From Galerina marginata (lineage: Eukaryota; Basidiomycota; Agaricomycetes; Agaricales; Galerinaceae): DNA of 64,000 bases. The stretch is taken from assembly GCA_023014335.1 (NCBI GenBank), contig JAECYW010000001.1, positions 1,240,001-1,304,000 on the forward strand, given 5' to 3'. Of the stretch, positions 24,401-35,617 are shown piece after piece. How positions within the stretch are numbered: position 1 is the first letter of the stretch; each line of letters starts with the position of its first letter. The position numbers were made by a program, and so were the translations under genes. The notes under the pieces were generated by a model. It was not told the DNA's origin. It searched no databases and saw only the letters and a program-made list of their open reading frames with translations.

Positions 24401-25098
24401 CAGACTGTAGACAATGTGTTGCAAGGCGACTTTGGTTACTCCACGGCGGCGACAACAGTTCAAAGCAACACGGACACCTTACTCAGTCAGTCGTAAAGGT
24501 GAGCATTTGTCCCACATTCTTCGACGCCTGAACTTACGGAAATTTCTAGCCGCTAGGTCCGCCACCGTACCCTCGATTCAAGAACTTTTCAGCATGCTTG
24601 TTACTGTTCAAAGAGCGCCTCGCAGGCTTCCTGAAAGCCCAATCCATATTTTTCTTGTTTAAACCGCCCAGCACTGGGAATGCACTCTTTTCCTTTGATG
24701 GTGAATATTCCATTGTCGCCCTCGATTTCGACGTCGTCAAACGCAAGGAAGAAGTGGATGCCAATGTCCTGGAACTCAAACGAGAGATTGAGTACGTCGG
24801 TCGAATTAAATTCAGGTCAGAAAAGTTGCACGATACTTGTATCATTCCACTCATGACCTTCCAACCTGTTAGCCCTAAGAGATTGCTCTCGATCCTGGAT
24901 GGTGGGGGCATCGCCATTCGATTTTCTTGCCTTCACCCAGTTCCCATTTTACAACCAACAAACAACAGAGGTGAAACGTTGATCGGCACTTTTGTGAAGA
25001 CAATGCAATGTGAAATGGAGATTGCTGTTCTGCCAGACCATTCTCATCGTCTTATACCAGGGCAAAGGACAATCATACGCTTTCGTTTGTTTGGATGA
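21474..25098 (+). CDS. Large protein with six repeated cysteine (zinc-ribbon-like) modules, unknown function
   Basis: A long multi-exon gene that I can follow by frame but not assign. Six modules of the form C-x2/4-C-x9-16-C-x2-C occur in order: CSQRDCKAIIMQGNICEQC; CMRCSHALPSHYIGDRCPSC; CATDGCTGIISVDSCATRC (followed by LTC); CAAPKCSQPLATSYRWKSC (then VMC); CFIRNCTYIIPPVNEYRWKM (then CALC); CRSLDCGMLVQDSSSSDCRQ (then C). Modules 4 and 5 share YRWK-CxxCR and are followed by basic helices (REYQRKKQN, KKERRQQEKLKND). Between modules 3 and 4 is a 200-residue disordered stretch. The C-terminus has a separate conserved-looking domain: FSFDGEYSIVALDFDV, REIEYVGRIKFRSE, TFVKTMQCEMEIAVLPDHSH, RLIPGQRTIIRFRLFG (stop at 25098). 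The start may be 21474 or 21426. Zinc binding and a nucleic-acid or protein-scaffold role are inference. Confidence 0.72.
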
Positions 25099-25197
25099 CG
25101 GACGTCGACTTGTTTTTATATTTTATCATTATTTGTACATAACTTGGCAATTCTGGGAAACGAAACCACCTGATTGTACAGTTCACACACTGGGCTT

Positions 25198-26140
25198 TCA
25201 GAGATCGAATACCTCCTCGTCGTCATCTTTCTTTAGGTGACGGGAAGAGGAAACTTTGAAGAGGGGATCTAAAGCACTTTCGCTCTCCTTTTGCAGAACA
25301 CCTGTGATTGGCGAGCGACGATTGAAAATATATTCCATAAACAAGCAGCAATGCACACCTGACTGCGATAGCCGCAACTCCAATATGGCTGGACTGAAGT
25401 TGTCTTCGTTACCCAATTCATCAAAGCCCACTAACCTGTCTTTTGCTATTCCATCGACAAAGCAAATAACGCAGGGTAACACTTTGATGAAGAGTTTTTC
25501 GACCAACCAAGGAACGTTCTCGACGAAGACACGGAAAAAGCGGGTGTTAGGATACTTTGGAGCTAATTTCTAAAATGAAAGATGAGGAAGGGGACTAATG
25601 TGACGAGATTTTCAATAAAGTGGGACGCACTGTGAGATGCTTATCCATTATCTCGCAACGCGCGAACTTGGAATGATAGAAATGAACCGACGCATCGCGA
25701 TTCCGCGCCTGAAAATGTGCTTATTGACACATCTAAGAGTAAGAAAAGCAAGTAACTCACGCACTCACATGCACCACTTCCTTCTCGTCTGTGATTTCGG
25801 AATATACCCCATACTGATTCTGTTGCATATGTTTCATGCGTTCCATTCTGTTGCTGGGATGAGCTTTGCAATAGATGTTGGCAGCGGATCGCACCTTACT
25901 CTGCCCTGAGGACCTGAAGGCCATGTTCTCGTACAGATGAGTTGGAGTCGTTCTCTATTTCTTCCTCGAGCTCAGCGAAGAGAGCCTCGTCGTCTTCGTC
26001 GTCGTCGGCATCCCGTCTTGATCGATTGGGATTATTGTTTTCAACGAGACGAGCAGCAAGAGATGCTGCCTTGAAATTCCTAAAATATGGGTAGCTTTAG
26101 ATATTCCGATAATCGACGCAGGACAGACTTACCTGGACAT
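25198..26140 (-). CDS. PLP1: TXNDC9/Plp1-type phosducin-like protein
   Basis: Cytosolic thioredoxin-fold co-chaperone of the CCT chaperonin, involved in folding of tubulin and actin. Exon 1 is only 8 nt (ATGTCCAG, 26133-26140); exon 2 from 26079 gives NFKAASLAARLVENNNPNR, then acidic ELEEEIENDSNSSVREHGLQ and, after an intron, MERMKHMQQNQYGVYSEITD EKEVV split over exons. The thioredoxin part reads ASVHFYHSKFARCEIMDKHL, LAPKYPNTRFFRVFVENVPW, FIKVLPCVICFVDGIAKDRL and VGFDELGNEDNFSPAILE. The acidic tail ends KKDDDEEVFDL. The FARCEIMDKHL and VGFDELGN motifs are diagnostic of the TXNDC9 branch; the CxxC active site is absent, as usual for this family. It is divergent from DOM34. Confidence 0.9.
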
Positions 26141-26322
26141 TCTGAAGGCGAGATGATGGTGCTTTCTTCAACTTTCTTTTAATCTATTGCCAATTTTGGA
26201 AGGTTGATCGGTACATCAGATTATCAGAATACTCTCGCACCATCGTCTCTCCTGTATTAAACCTTGCTATATTTTATTACAGGACCGACCTTCACAACTC
26301 ACAACTACCCTCAAGCTCGTCC
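26141..26322. promoter_or_regulatory. Shared promoter region between PLP1 and DOM34
   Basis: 182 nt between two divergent start codons. A TATATTTTATTA string lies near 26266 on the DOM34 side. Shared-promoter function is inferred from geometry. Confidence 0.45.
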
Positions 26323-27912
26323 ATGAAGCTTGTCAACAAGTTTATAGATAAGCACGGAGCAGTAAGCCCCATCTTCAAGTCCAGGGGTGTTCGTTCAGTT
26401 GATCCCTGACAGGATCCATAGGGTCATGTTACACTGCGGCCAGAAGATGACGAAGACATGTGGCACCTTTACAATCTTATTCAGGACGGCGACTTAGTGC
26501 GTGCACCTGCTATTAGGTATGGATTCCATACAATTTATGAGTCCTGGTGTTCTTATTCAACTCATCATCCAGGCGTGTTCAAACCGTTTCTTCCACAGGC
26601 TCGACGGAATCGCGCCGGGTGCGCCTGAGTCTCACCCTACAAGTGAAGCGGGTAGACTTTGCACCAGGTGGCGCACCTTCAGCTCAGGAAGGGGGTGATC
26701 AAAACGAGGAGTCGACCACAGCTGCATTGCACATTTCTGGTCCTGTCACTTCCGAAAACCCACACGCGAAGTTAGGCGCCTATCACACTCTTGACATCGA
26801 GGCCAACCGCGATGTACGGATAGAAAAACAAGATGGCTGGGATAGTATCGCCATCGGTCGGGTAGAAGAATCCATCGTCCCAGGAAAAGGCGCCGAAGTC
26901 GGCGCTGTCGTTTGTGGAGAGGGTGTGGCCGCCTTTTGCCTTCTCTCACAACATATGACTCTGATAACACATCGGTTAAATGTTCCGATACCTCGAAAAT
27001 CTGCTTCAGCTGGTGCATCACAACACGACAAAGGTCTGGAGAAGTTCTATGGCGCGTTATACGACTCCTTCGTGAGGCACATTCCCTATTCAAACGTTTC
27101 TCTGAAGGCGATTGTGATCGCCAGCCCTGGGTGGGTCAGAGACGCGGTATATGATTACATTCTGGCGGAAGCGGGAAGAAAGGGGGATAAAGTACTGCAG
27201 AAGGCCATGAAGGAGAAATGTCTCAAGGTGCACATAAGTAGTCCGCATGTCCACAGTCTGGTGGAGGTGTTAAAGAGTCCAGAGGTCAGCATAATTATCA
27301 AACTCTTTTTGGCGTCGCTAAATTCATTTATTTTTCAGGTTACGAACCAGCTCAAAGAAACCAAATTCGCTCGCGAGGGTATCATCCTTGATCGGTGAGT
27401 CAATTCTTTGGTGTTTTGGTCGTAAAACTCATGCACATTGGAGATTTTTCAAAATGCTAGGTAGCGATGAAATGAGAGCATGGTACGGACCAGATCACGT
27501 CTGCCTAGCTTCCGATCGCGGGGCCATAGGAGCTTTGCTAATTTCAGACGATCTCTTTAGGTAAGTCAGGTCTTTGTCTCTAATGGTTCATAACGACTAA
27601 GAAACCGTGGGTTGCAGATCGAGTGATCCTGTTACAAGAAAGAAATATGTCGCCCTGGTTGAAGCCGTACAGCATAAGGGCGGCGAGGTCGTGATTTTTT
27701 CGAGCATGCATGAATCGGGACAACGTGAGTGCCCAATAGTCATTTTAAATTCACACAGCCTGAACAATTTTGCAGAGCTTAACCAACTAACCGGAATTGC
27801 TGCGATATTAACTTTCCCTTTGGATGTTGAAGTGGTCGAGGCTGAAGAACGAGAAGCGGCAGAAGAAGCGGCAGAAGCACAACAAGGTGGGGCAAATCAG
27901 ACAGATACATGA
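26323..27912 (+). CDS. DOM34: DOM34/Pelota ribosome-rescue factor
   Basis: Partner of Hbs1 that recognises stalled ribosomes with an empty A site and triggers no-go and non-stop decay. The start [13 protein letters not shown] joins [20 protein letters not shown], the conserved Pelota N-terminal domain, and [19 protein letters not shown]. The central eRF1-like domain reads [40 protein letters not shown] and [18 protein letters not shown]. The C-terminal domain reads [40 protein letters not shown] and [20 protein letters not shown], with an Glu/Ala-rich tail. No GGQ motif is present, as expected for Pelota rather than eRF1. Between the Sm-like domain and the centre is an ordinary-length loop. 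Several introns of about 55 nt; the ORF is intact. Confidence 0.94.
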
Positions 27913-29180
27913 TGTCATTTGTTGGACTGGCTAACCTGGTAGCGAGGCGACCAATATACTTTGAGTGTGGCGCACAGAATGTTTGCGCTTTCGCGGTACA
28001 CGAAAGCCGAGGGAGTGAAGTAATCATCAGGAAGAGTCGAATTCCATTTCGATTTTTCAACCTAGGCACCAGGCCTAGTAAGCAAAAGTTTAAGTCAACA
28101 AAATGGTTACTTCTATCTACATTCGGACTATCTAAGTTCTTGTACTCCTGTTCGGGATGAGTGAGCCCATTTGGCACCACATAATTGATCTCTTCGCCAA
28201 AGACCTGAAAACTGAAATATAAGGAAACATACTGTATTTATTTTGGTTCCATATCACGACGATGGTGGAAATTAGACTAGATTTCATCAAGGTGGCATGG
28301 AGGTGGCAAATGTGTTCTACTGCAAGTTCAGGATGAGTTTGGAGTAAACGGTAAATGCGTCCAATGACTGTTAGTAATGGAAGATTTCCAACATTTTGTG
28401 TGGAAAATCAAACTCACCGGGGCGAAATTCTTCAGGATAGTGATGGCTGGCATTGGCTGCCGATGGATCCGATTTTCCCGACGGAAATTCAGCACCATTC
28501 AATGGCTCCAGCATAAAATCCTGCTCTCACAAGCTCGACTAAAGATTTGCCACCCAAAAGGAAAACACGTTCTATCTCATTGGAGTCTATAGCTAGCAGA
28601 CGGGAATGTCGTCCTATTGTGAAGCTATTTCTGTCTTCAGACGAGAAAGCGCTTCAGTTGCCCCCAAGCAGCTTTGACTTTGTCACCAGAAGGCCCGGAG
28701 GTCCAAAAGAGTAGGTGGATATAGACTTCGGAGGGGCATGGAAAGACACAACGAAAGTTCCTTCTTGTCAATTCCAACCAGTCTGGATCCCGTGTAGGCA
28801 AAAATCCTGCTTGATCGGACTGTTAGGAAAGAATCTACCGTCTTCCTGGTCATTTTCTAGCAAGAACATATGTAAACAGCAAGCCACCGATACACCTTCC
28901 GATTCTTCTCCAAGTAATTACTTAAATAAGACCGGGTGCCAGTGATGCTGTGGGTGCAAAGCTTCAGGGTTGACTGGCCCTTACAATACTGAATAAAGTA
29001 AGCGCTTGTCAACACGACTGTCGACAACTTGAACAGCTGTGTCATGTGACGATACTAATTACGCGCCCATGATCTGATGCCAGTGATGGTTAGACACGAC
29101 GTCTGCTCTTAGACACTCACGTGTATTGTCAGCCCTTCAGTCAACCCGAGTCTTGAAACCTTTACTTCTCTCCACTAGTC
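27913..29180. other. 1.3 kb intergenic region without recognisable gene
   Basis: Lies between two plus-strand genes. Frames up to about 83 codons occur on both strands but have no splice structure or family resemblance. The proximal part should hold the DOM34 3' UTR and the distal part the photolyase promoter. A CATGTGACGAT and a TCACGTGTATTG string near 29041 and 29119 could be E-box-like elements. A noncoding transcript here cannot be excluded. Confidence 0.4.
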
Positions 29181-31436
29181 ATGGCCAAGCGCGAACTTTC
29201 CCCAGGCCCAGTAGAATCCAGCGCGCATGCTTCCAAGCGAGTACACAGAGCAAAATCTTTTCATCCTCCAAAATTGGCCACTGCTGAAGTTGCTGCAGCT
29301 GTCGATGCAAACACCCCATTTTCCCAGCTAATGAAATTATTATCAGAAGTTATTCTAGAGCCCAAGAAAGGCGCGTCTGTTGTCTATTGGATGCGGATGG
29401 GCGATCTTAGAAGTGAGTACCTGCTTTTCACTCCTTCATTTTCGATTTCATATTTACGCCTCAAATTTATTTCCTATATACTCAAGCGCGCGACAACAGA
29501 GCTCTCAGTCGCGCTTGTACAGAAGCACAGAAGTCTGGCATTCCTCTCATCGTACTGTTTGTCATTAGTCCCCAGGATTACATTGCGCACGACAGAAGTC
29601 CGCGAAGAATAGATTTCTTGCTTCGCAATTTAGTCATACTGAAGGTGAATCACCTTGCAACCTTGTCCTGTTCATCCTCATTTAAAAGTATTGGGCTAGA
29701 AATCGTTTTCTGACCTCGACATTCCATTGCATATTGTCACTCATGGACAGAGGAAGACTATTCCTACTTTTGTTGTGTCTTTCTGCGAGCAATATGACGC
29801 GCACCTTTTGTTCGCGAACATGGAATACGAAGTGGACGAGCTTAAAAGAGATATTCTGATCTGTACGCTTGCGTTCCCTAAAGGTATACAGGTCAACGTC
29901 CTGCCTGATAAATGTGTCATAGAACCTGGCATTCTTGTCACGAAACAAGGAAAAGTATATACTGTAAGTGCTCCTTTCGTAATCAATGTTCAACATTCAA
30001 CGTTCAATTATCATCAGGTTTACTCGCCATACCAAAGGAACTGGCTTGCCACTCTGAACGCAAATGTCCCATATTATTTGGAAGACTGTCCAACCCCTCA
30101 AGCAAACGATAAATCTGTCAGATTTTCTGAGCATCTTGCCTCACTTTTCGATTCCCGCGTACCCCCTTTCATTGAAGGGTTCGAGTTAGAAGAGAAGGAT
30201 AGGGCCAAAATGAAAGAAATCTGGCCAGAAGGCGAGGATGCCGCTGCACAAGTCAGTCTCTCTTCTGATGTAATATCTCAATACGTTGGCTTAATTGGGC
30301 TTTGTAGGTGCTTGTAAGGTTCTTGACCACGAAAAAACGAACAGCTCAACTTGGAGCAGTCGACCCACTTTCCCTTGGGTTCGACAAATGTTCCAAAAAT
30401 AACCGAATTGCAAAGTACGAAAAGGAGAGAGACCGTATTGATAGTGATACAACCAGTCGTCTCAGGTGTGCTTCGTTTTCATCAGGATCTGTGATTGTTC
30501 TTACCCACTGCAGTACGTATTTATCATCAGGAGTCATTTCGTCAAGAGAATGCGCCCGTGCAACTATGCGATTGTCAAAGACAAACAAAGTTGAAGGCGA
30601 CAAATCTGCTGGGGTTGGACGCTGGATGCAGGAGATTGCGTGGCGCGACTTCTACGTCAACATCCTGGGGTCCTTTCCTCGAGTTTCCATGGGTCGTCCT
30701 TACCTTGAAAAGTTCTCCAATGTCAGTTGGGAAAATCACCAAGTTTCAAGTGGATCTAGGAATGGCGCTGGAGAAAACGTATCCGACGGAGATATCCTCA
30801 AGAAATGGAAAGTGGGTATGACTGGTGTGCCCATTGTGGATGCAGCCATGCGATGTATCAATGAGATGGGGTGGCTGCACAATCGAGCAAGGATGATCGC
30901 TGCCATGTATCTAACCAAGGACCTCATGATTGATTGGAGGGTTGGCGAACGCGTAAGTTTCTTTTACCTCTCTCCGGATGTTTTGGAATGCTGATTCCTT
31001 TGTGCAGTATTTCATGGAGAAGCTTATTGACGGGGATCTTGCTTCTAATAATGGCGGTTGGCAGTGGTGTGCCAGCACAGGTGTGGATTCGTGTCCCTAC
31101 TTCCGAATTTTTAATCCCTACTCGCAAAGCTTGAAGGTGGGCACTGCATCAAGTACACTTCAGTTGCGCATGAAACATTAAATATTTACAGGCTGACCCT
31201 AGTGGCGACTTTATCCGTCACTGGGTACCAGAGCTGCGCAAAGTTAGAGGACCTGGTGCGTTACATTGTTCGACTTCAAATTTCATTGTTTGATGGCTTA
31301 CCCGTTTCTTGGTCTAGATTTGCACAATCCAAGTTTTACTTTGGCAGACAAACTCGGTTACCCTCGCCCCATTATATCACATAATGAAGCAAGAGAAAGG
31401 GCGTTGAAACGGTATAAGAATCCAGGAGATGTGTAG
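29181..31436 (+). CDS. PHR1: Class I CPD photolyase
   Basis: Light-dependent repair of cyclobutane pyrimidine dimers using FADH- and a folate or deazaflavin antenna. The N-terminus has a basic extension of about 60 residues ([20 protein letters not shown]) and then the photolyase domain [20 protein letters not shown]. Later blocks are [60 protein letters not shown], and the FAD domain [100 protein letters not shown] and [20 protein letters not shown]. The Trp residues of the electron-transfer chain and the NNGGWQW substrate region are present. An insertion of about 15 residues precedes KWK, as in other fungal enzymes. The basic N-terminus may carry nuclear or mitochondrial targeting. Stop at 31436. 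Confidence 0.94.
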
Positions 31437-31712
31437 GACGGCGATCAGCTTGTTTGGTTTCTAGCATGATGTCAAATAGACCCTTGTGTACAAACAACCT
31501 TTGATTGGCTACTTGTCGATTTTGTGGCGCACCAACCAATCCAAGTTATTGTCGTCCTAACAACAGCAACAGACTATTTGGTTTCATCTCTCAGTGCCAA
31601 ACAACTGCCAAAACTGGAAAATTTTTGACAGTTTCTGTCGCTGTGCGAGCAGATTTGTCCTTGGGACTCATGGCTGCTCATTGTTGCCGCAATGCATTAT
31701 TGACTCACCCCC
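31437..31712. other. Intergenic region, PHR1 3' end and small-gene promoter
   Basis: 276 nt holding the photolyase 3' UTR and the upstream part of the TATA-driven promoter. Two copies of a CCAAACA/CCAAAACTG-like string occur near 31598-31620. No coding sequence recognised. Confidence 0.4.
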
Positions 31713-31720
31713 TATAAAAG
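31713..31720 (+). promoter_or_regulatory. TATA box (TATAAAAG)
   Basis: A consensus TATAAAAG preceded by CACCCCC and followed by a GC-rich spacer and then a pyrimidine-rich leader with many CTC/TCTC strings. This is the strongest core promoter in the window. It sits 161 nt upstream of the ATG of the small frame at 31881. Confidence 0.6.
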
Positions 31721-31880
31721 CGGGCTAACCAGTTTGTGTTTCCCCAGCATCTCATTCTCATTGACTGCTCACCCACCCATTTTCTCTTATACTCTCAACT
31801 CCCTTGACGCACCGAAAGCACTTTGATTAGTCGCTTATATCCCGTGTTGTCTCTTTTATTGCACATTATCATTATCAGCG

Positions 31881-32087
31881 ATGTCTTACTCCAAGAACTC
31901 GTACTCTATCTTCCCGACCACACCATCCTCAGGCCCGTCCTTCAACCTCTTTATCCCAACCTCTTCCATATCCTCGCGCGAAACGCACGAGATGTATGAA
32001 GAGTTCGGATTTGTCCTCCGTCCTTCCAACAGACATGACCACCTGTGGACCCACCAAATCGAAGTCTTCCAAGTTTTCATCCACTAA
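31881..32087 (+). CDS. Small hypothetical protein behind a strong TATA promoter
   Basis: The first ATG after the TATA box and pyrimidine-rich leader opens a 68-codon frame, MSYSKNSYSIFPTTPSSGPS ... FNLFIPTSSISSRETHEMYE, ending at 32087. A second frame shifted by one base is also open across the same stretch and encodes a Lys/Ser-rich segment (PTKSKSSKFSSTKSRSSLRK), so the true gene may continue by splicing beyond 32087. Frames downstream to 32457 are open on all plus frames and could hold a further exon. No family is recognised and no signal peptide is visible. A short, highly transcribed gene is inferred from the promoter. Confidence 0.4.
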   Translation: MSYSKNSYSIFPTTPSSGPSFNLFIPTSSISSRETHEMYEEFGFVLRPSNRHDHLWTHQIEVFQVFIH

Positions 32088-32916
32088 ATCAAGGTCTTCT
32101 CTCAGGAAGTGGCTTGGTGGTAACTGAGCAGCGACCTGCTACTGGTCCTCAGCTGCATACGTTTCCAATTGAGCGCCATGTGCGCTGTTGTCCTCCACGA
32201 GAGCTCTTGGAACTGGCGCTTCGCGTTTCCTTCCTTCAGAGCCTCTCCAGCACCCAGCATATTGCGGCCATTCTGCGATCGCAGCGGTTCGCTCATACAT
32301 GCGCTTCACTTGTGCAGGATTCTGCAGATCATCCACGGCGTTCGACGCCTATTTCGGAAATGATACTTGCGGCTCAAAAGCCCACCAGGGCAATCACAAA
32401 GAGCATTCTCGGATCCCTTCTCCCTTTCCGCTTCGATATTGGACTATAGTTAATTAAGTAGATTAGAACATTTCATCTTTCTGCCCTCTTGTCTTGCTTA
32501 TCAAAGTCTGGGACAGCCATTAGCCATTTTGTATTATTTTGTACCAAGGTTATATTTATCACGAAGATCCACCATGGGACTTTCAAGTCGGCCAGTATAA
32601 GTTTAATTTTACTTCCACAAGTCGATAAGCTTCGAAAGAATGAGATTGCCGACATTACAAACAGATGATAAGTACAAGGATTGTTGAAATCCGGATACTA
32701 CACTACAACACGCAAAGATCCTGCCTCCCATTGAAGCACCTCGCGGGCATTGTCACAGTATCGTGCCTCTTCTTTAAATGACGGACATGCCGTCAATATC
32801 AATATATGATTTTCGCCACAAGCACGGAACGGTCAACACAAGTCAATCCCCAGTAATGATTGCCTGTTATAAATTAACCAGATCGCGAACGCTGTTGAAG
32901 CGGAAGGTAGGGCAAT
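32088..32916. other. Intergenic region, possibly 3' exon of the small gene
   Basis: The first 370 nt (to about 32457) have unusually long open frames on both strands and may contain coding sequence of the small TATA-driven gene, but I cannot choose a frame. From 32460 to 32916 the sequence is AT-rich, without coding signs, and should include the methionine synthase 3' UTR. Confidence 0.35.
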
Positions 32917-35617
32917 TTAAGCGTAGGTCTCGCGAGCCCACTTAGCACCATCGACAAGGTTGACAAGGGAAGCTAGAGCAAAGTTAAGTCAGATAGGGAC
33001 AAGAGGCGCATTAAAAATAAATACAGACCCTCTGTCTCCTTCCAGCCACGAGTCTTAAGACCACAATCCTTGGAAAAAGCAATTTCAGCAGAACTTCAAA
33101 ATGTTGAAAAATAAAGACTAACGGGGTTGACGAAGAGGAGGGAGTCAGGGAGGATGGCGAGCATATCCTTGAGACGGTCTTTGATTTCTTGACCTCCAGG
33201 GACACGAGGAGAGTGAATATCATAGACACCAGGGCCGATCTGGTTGGAGTAGCCGTATTGCTTGAAGGTATTCAAGAGCTTCATGTCACTCTTGGAAGCT
33301 TCGATGGAGATAACATCGGCATCCAGACGTTGGATCGAGGGGAAAATGTCATCAAAGTCGGAGTAGCAGAAATGAGAGTGAGTTTGCAGTTGATCAGTAA
33401 CACCAGCGGTGGAAAGCTTGAAGGAATCAACCGCCCACTTGAGGTAGGCATCCCAGTCTGAGCGACGAAGCGGCAACTGGATGTGGTATTAGAATAATTT
33501 AACGTACAAGAGTGTGTCGAGACTTACTCCTTCACGAATAGCAGGTTCGTCGACTTGGATGGCACTGATGCCTGCTTTCTCGAGATCAATGACCTCATCT
33601 CGAAGCGCAAGGGCAAGTTGCTTGGATTGCAACTCCCTGGAGACGTCAGCACGAGGGAACGACCAGTTCAAGATGGTGACAGGTCCGGTGAGCATTCCCT
33701 TCATAGGCAGCTTCGTCAAACTCTGAGCATAGCTGCTCCATTTAACGGTCATAGGGTGAGGACGGCTGACGTCGGAAACAATGATGGGAGGGCGGACATA
33801 ACGAGAGCCGTAGCTCTGAACCCAAGCGTTCTGGGTGAAGACAAAGCCTTGCAGCTGTTCACCTAAAGTATTGGACCATGTCATTTCGCTCAGGTTCGCC
33901 ATGAACCAAAAGATCCAAACCAATCCTCTCCTGGAAGCGGACGACAGTCTCGACCTCCTTCTTGATGAACTCCTCATATTGGTCTTCAGTAATCTCGCCC
34001 TTGCCAAGCTTGGCACGCGCTTGACGGATCTCTTTTGTTTGCTGAAAAACAATTGTTATGGTAGTTTCAAAGTACTGGGAAGGTTAACTTACAGGGAAGG
34101 AACCGATTGTAGTTGTTGGGAACTTGGGAAGGCTGAGATGCTTGGCCTGTATATCTTTGCGGACAGCGAAAGGACTTTTACGCTCCAACTGGTCGGGGGT
34201 GATGGCAGCGACACGCTTGCGGACAGTGTCATCGGAGTTGCTCTCGAACTCACGACGCTTGGCGATGGAGACTTTGTTGGCTTCCAAAGCAGCAGCGATA
34301 GAAGGGTCTTGAGAACCGGAAAGGACGGCAGCAATTGTCGCAACTTCGGCGGCCTTCTCCAATGCGAAGGAGAACCAGTCCTTCTGCTCCTCCGTCAACT
34401 TGTTCTCCGAAGCAAGAGTGACGGGAGTGTGAAGGAGGGAAGAGGAAGTGCCAATAATGACGCGGTCTTGACCAAGAGCATCGATCGCCTTTTGACCTTG
34501 CTTGATAGCGGTGGCAAAATCAGTCTTCCAGATGTTACGGCCAGAAACAACACCGAGAGAGAGAACGATGTTGGTGGGTTTGACGGCGGCCAAAACCTCG
34601 TCGAGCTGTCCAGGAGCACGATCTAAGTCAATGTGAAGGCCAGCAATTGGCAGCTTGACAATGTAGTTTAGGTTAGAGTCGAGACGAGAGAAGTAAGTAG
34701 TAAGAAGGATCTTCGGGGCGACCTTGGAAAGGGCGGTGTAAGCAACAGTAAACTGGGATTCTAGAGTAGCAGCACTGTCAAGGACAAGGACAGGCTCGTC
34801 GACTTGTACCCATTCAGCCCCAGCGGCCTTGAGATCAGCAAGGAGGGTCTCGTAAACTGGGATGAGTTTGGGGAGAAGGCTGATGGGTTGGAAGCCTGGC
34901 TTAGCATCCTTTCCAGCTTTGCCAAGAACGAGGAAAGAGATGGGACCGAGGACAACTGGACGGGTTGTGACACCAGCAGCTTGAGCCTCCTTGAACTCCT
35001 CAACAGCCTTGTTGAAGTTCAACTTGAAGTCGGTTTCCTCGGAGAACTCGGGAACGACAAAGTGGTAGTTGGAATCAAACCTAAATCCAGAAACAAAATT
35101 ACAATTGCAAACTTCGATCAAAATAAACGATCGCACCATTTCTTCATCTCTGAAGCGGGGACATCGACACCTTCGGTTTGGCGTCCACGACCCATAGCGA
35201 AGTAGACATCGAGAGGGGACAGTCCAAGACCGACGTAACGTTTAGGGATCACATTGAATGCAGCAGAGTGATCGAGGACATGATCGTAGAGAGAGAACTC
35301 GCCACTAAAACAAGACCGTGGTGGTTAGCAGTTGATTGATCGGCCATTGATGTTGGACAACTAACCTTGGGACGAAATCAACGCCCTTGGACTTGACGCT
35401 TGTCCAGCTAGTCTTCTTGACATCGGCAGCAGCCTTCGTCAGGTCATCAGCAGAGATCTTCCCAGCCCAGTAGGCTTCGACGGCTTTCTTGACTTCACGG
35501 TTAGCACCTGGATCGCATTGGTCGTATCAGTAGATATAACATGGCGAATAAACCAGCACAATGCATATGTTAGAACGTACCGATGCGAGGGAATCCAAGG
35601 ACACTGCTTGAAACCAT
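32917..35617 (-). CDS. MET6: Cobalamin-independent methionine synthase
   Basis: Transfers the methyl group of methyltetrahydropteroyl-polyglutamate to homocysteine, giving methionine. The start at 35617 reads [12 protein letters not shown] and continues [60 protein letters not shown] and [20 protein letters not shown]. The C-terminal barrel gives [14 protein letters not shown] [18 protein letters not shown]-region sequence, [77 protein letters not shown] and [16 protein letters not shown]. The zinc ligands His-x-Cys (HSHFC) and the late Cys (PDCGLKTR) are present. A large central exon (about 34090-35080) is uninterrupted. The protein ends ARETYA at 32917. Codon choice looks strongly biased towards C-ending codons, as expected for a highly expressed gene. 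Confidence 0.95.

Noticed and set aside
27779..28180. 133-codon minus-strand frame beyond DOM34
   Set aside because: Overlaps the DOM34 3' exon in antisense and has no conserved motif.
33835..34626. 263-codon plus-strand open frame across MET6
   Set aside because: It is the antisense shadow of the large uninterrupted MET6 exon; its length follows from the biased codon use of that highly expressed gene.
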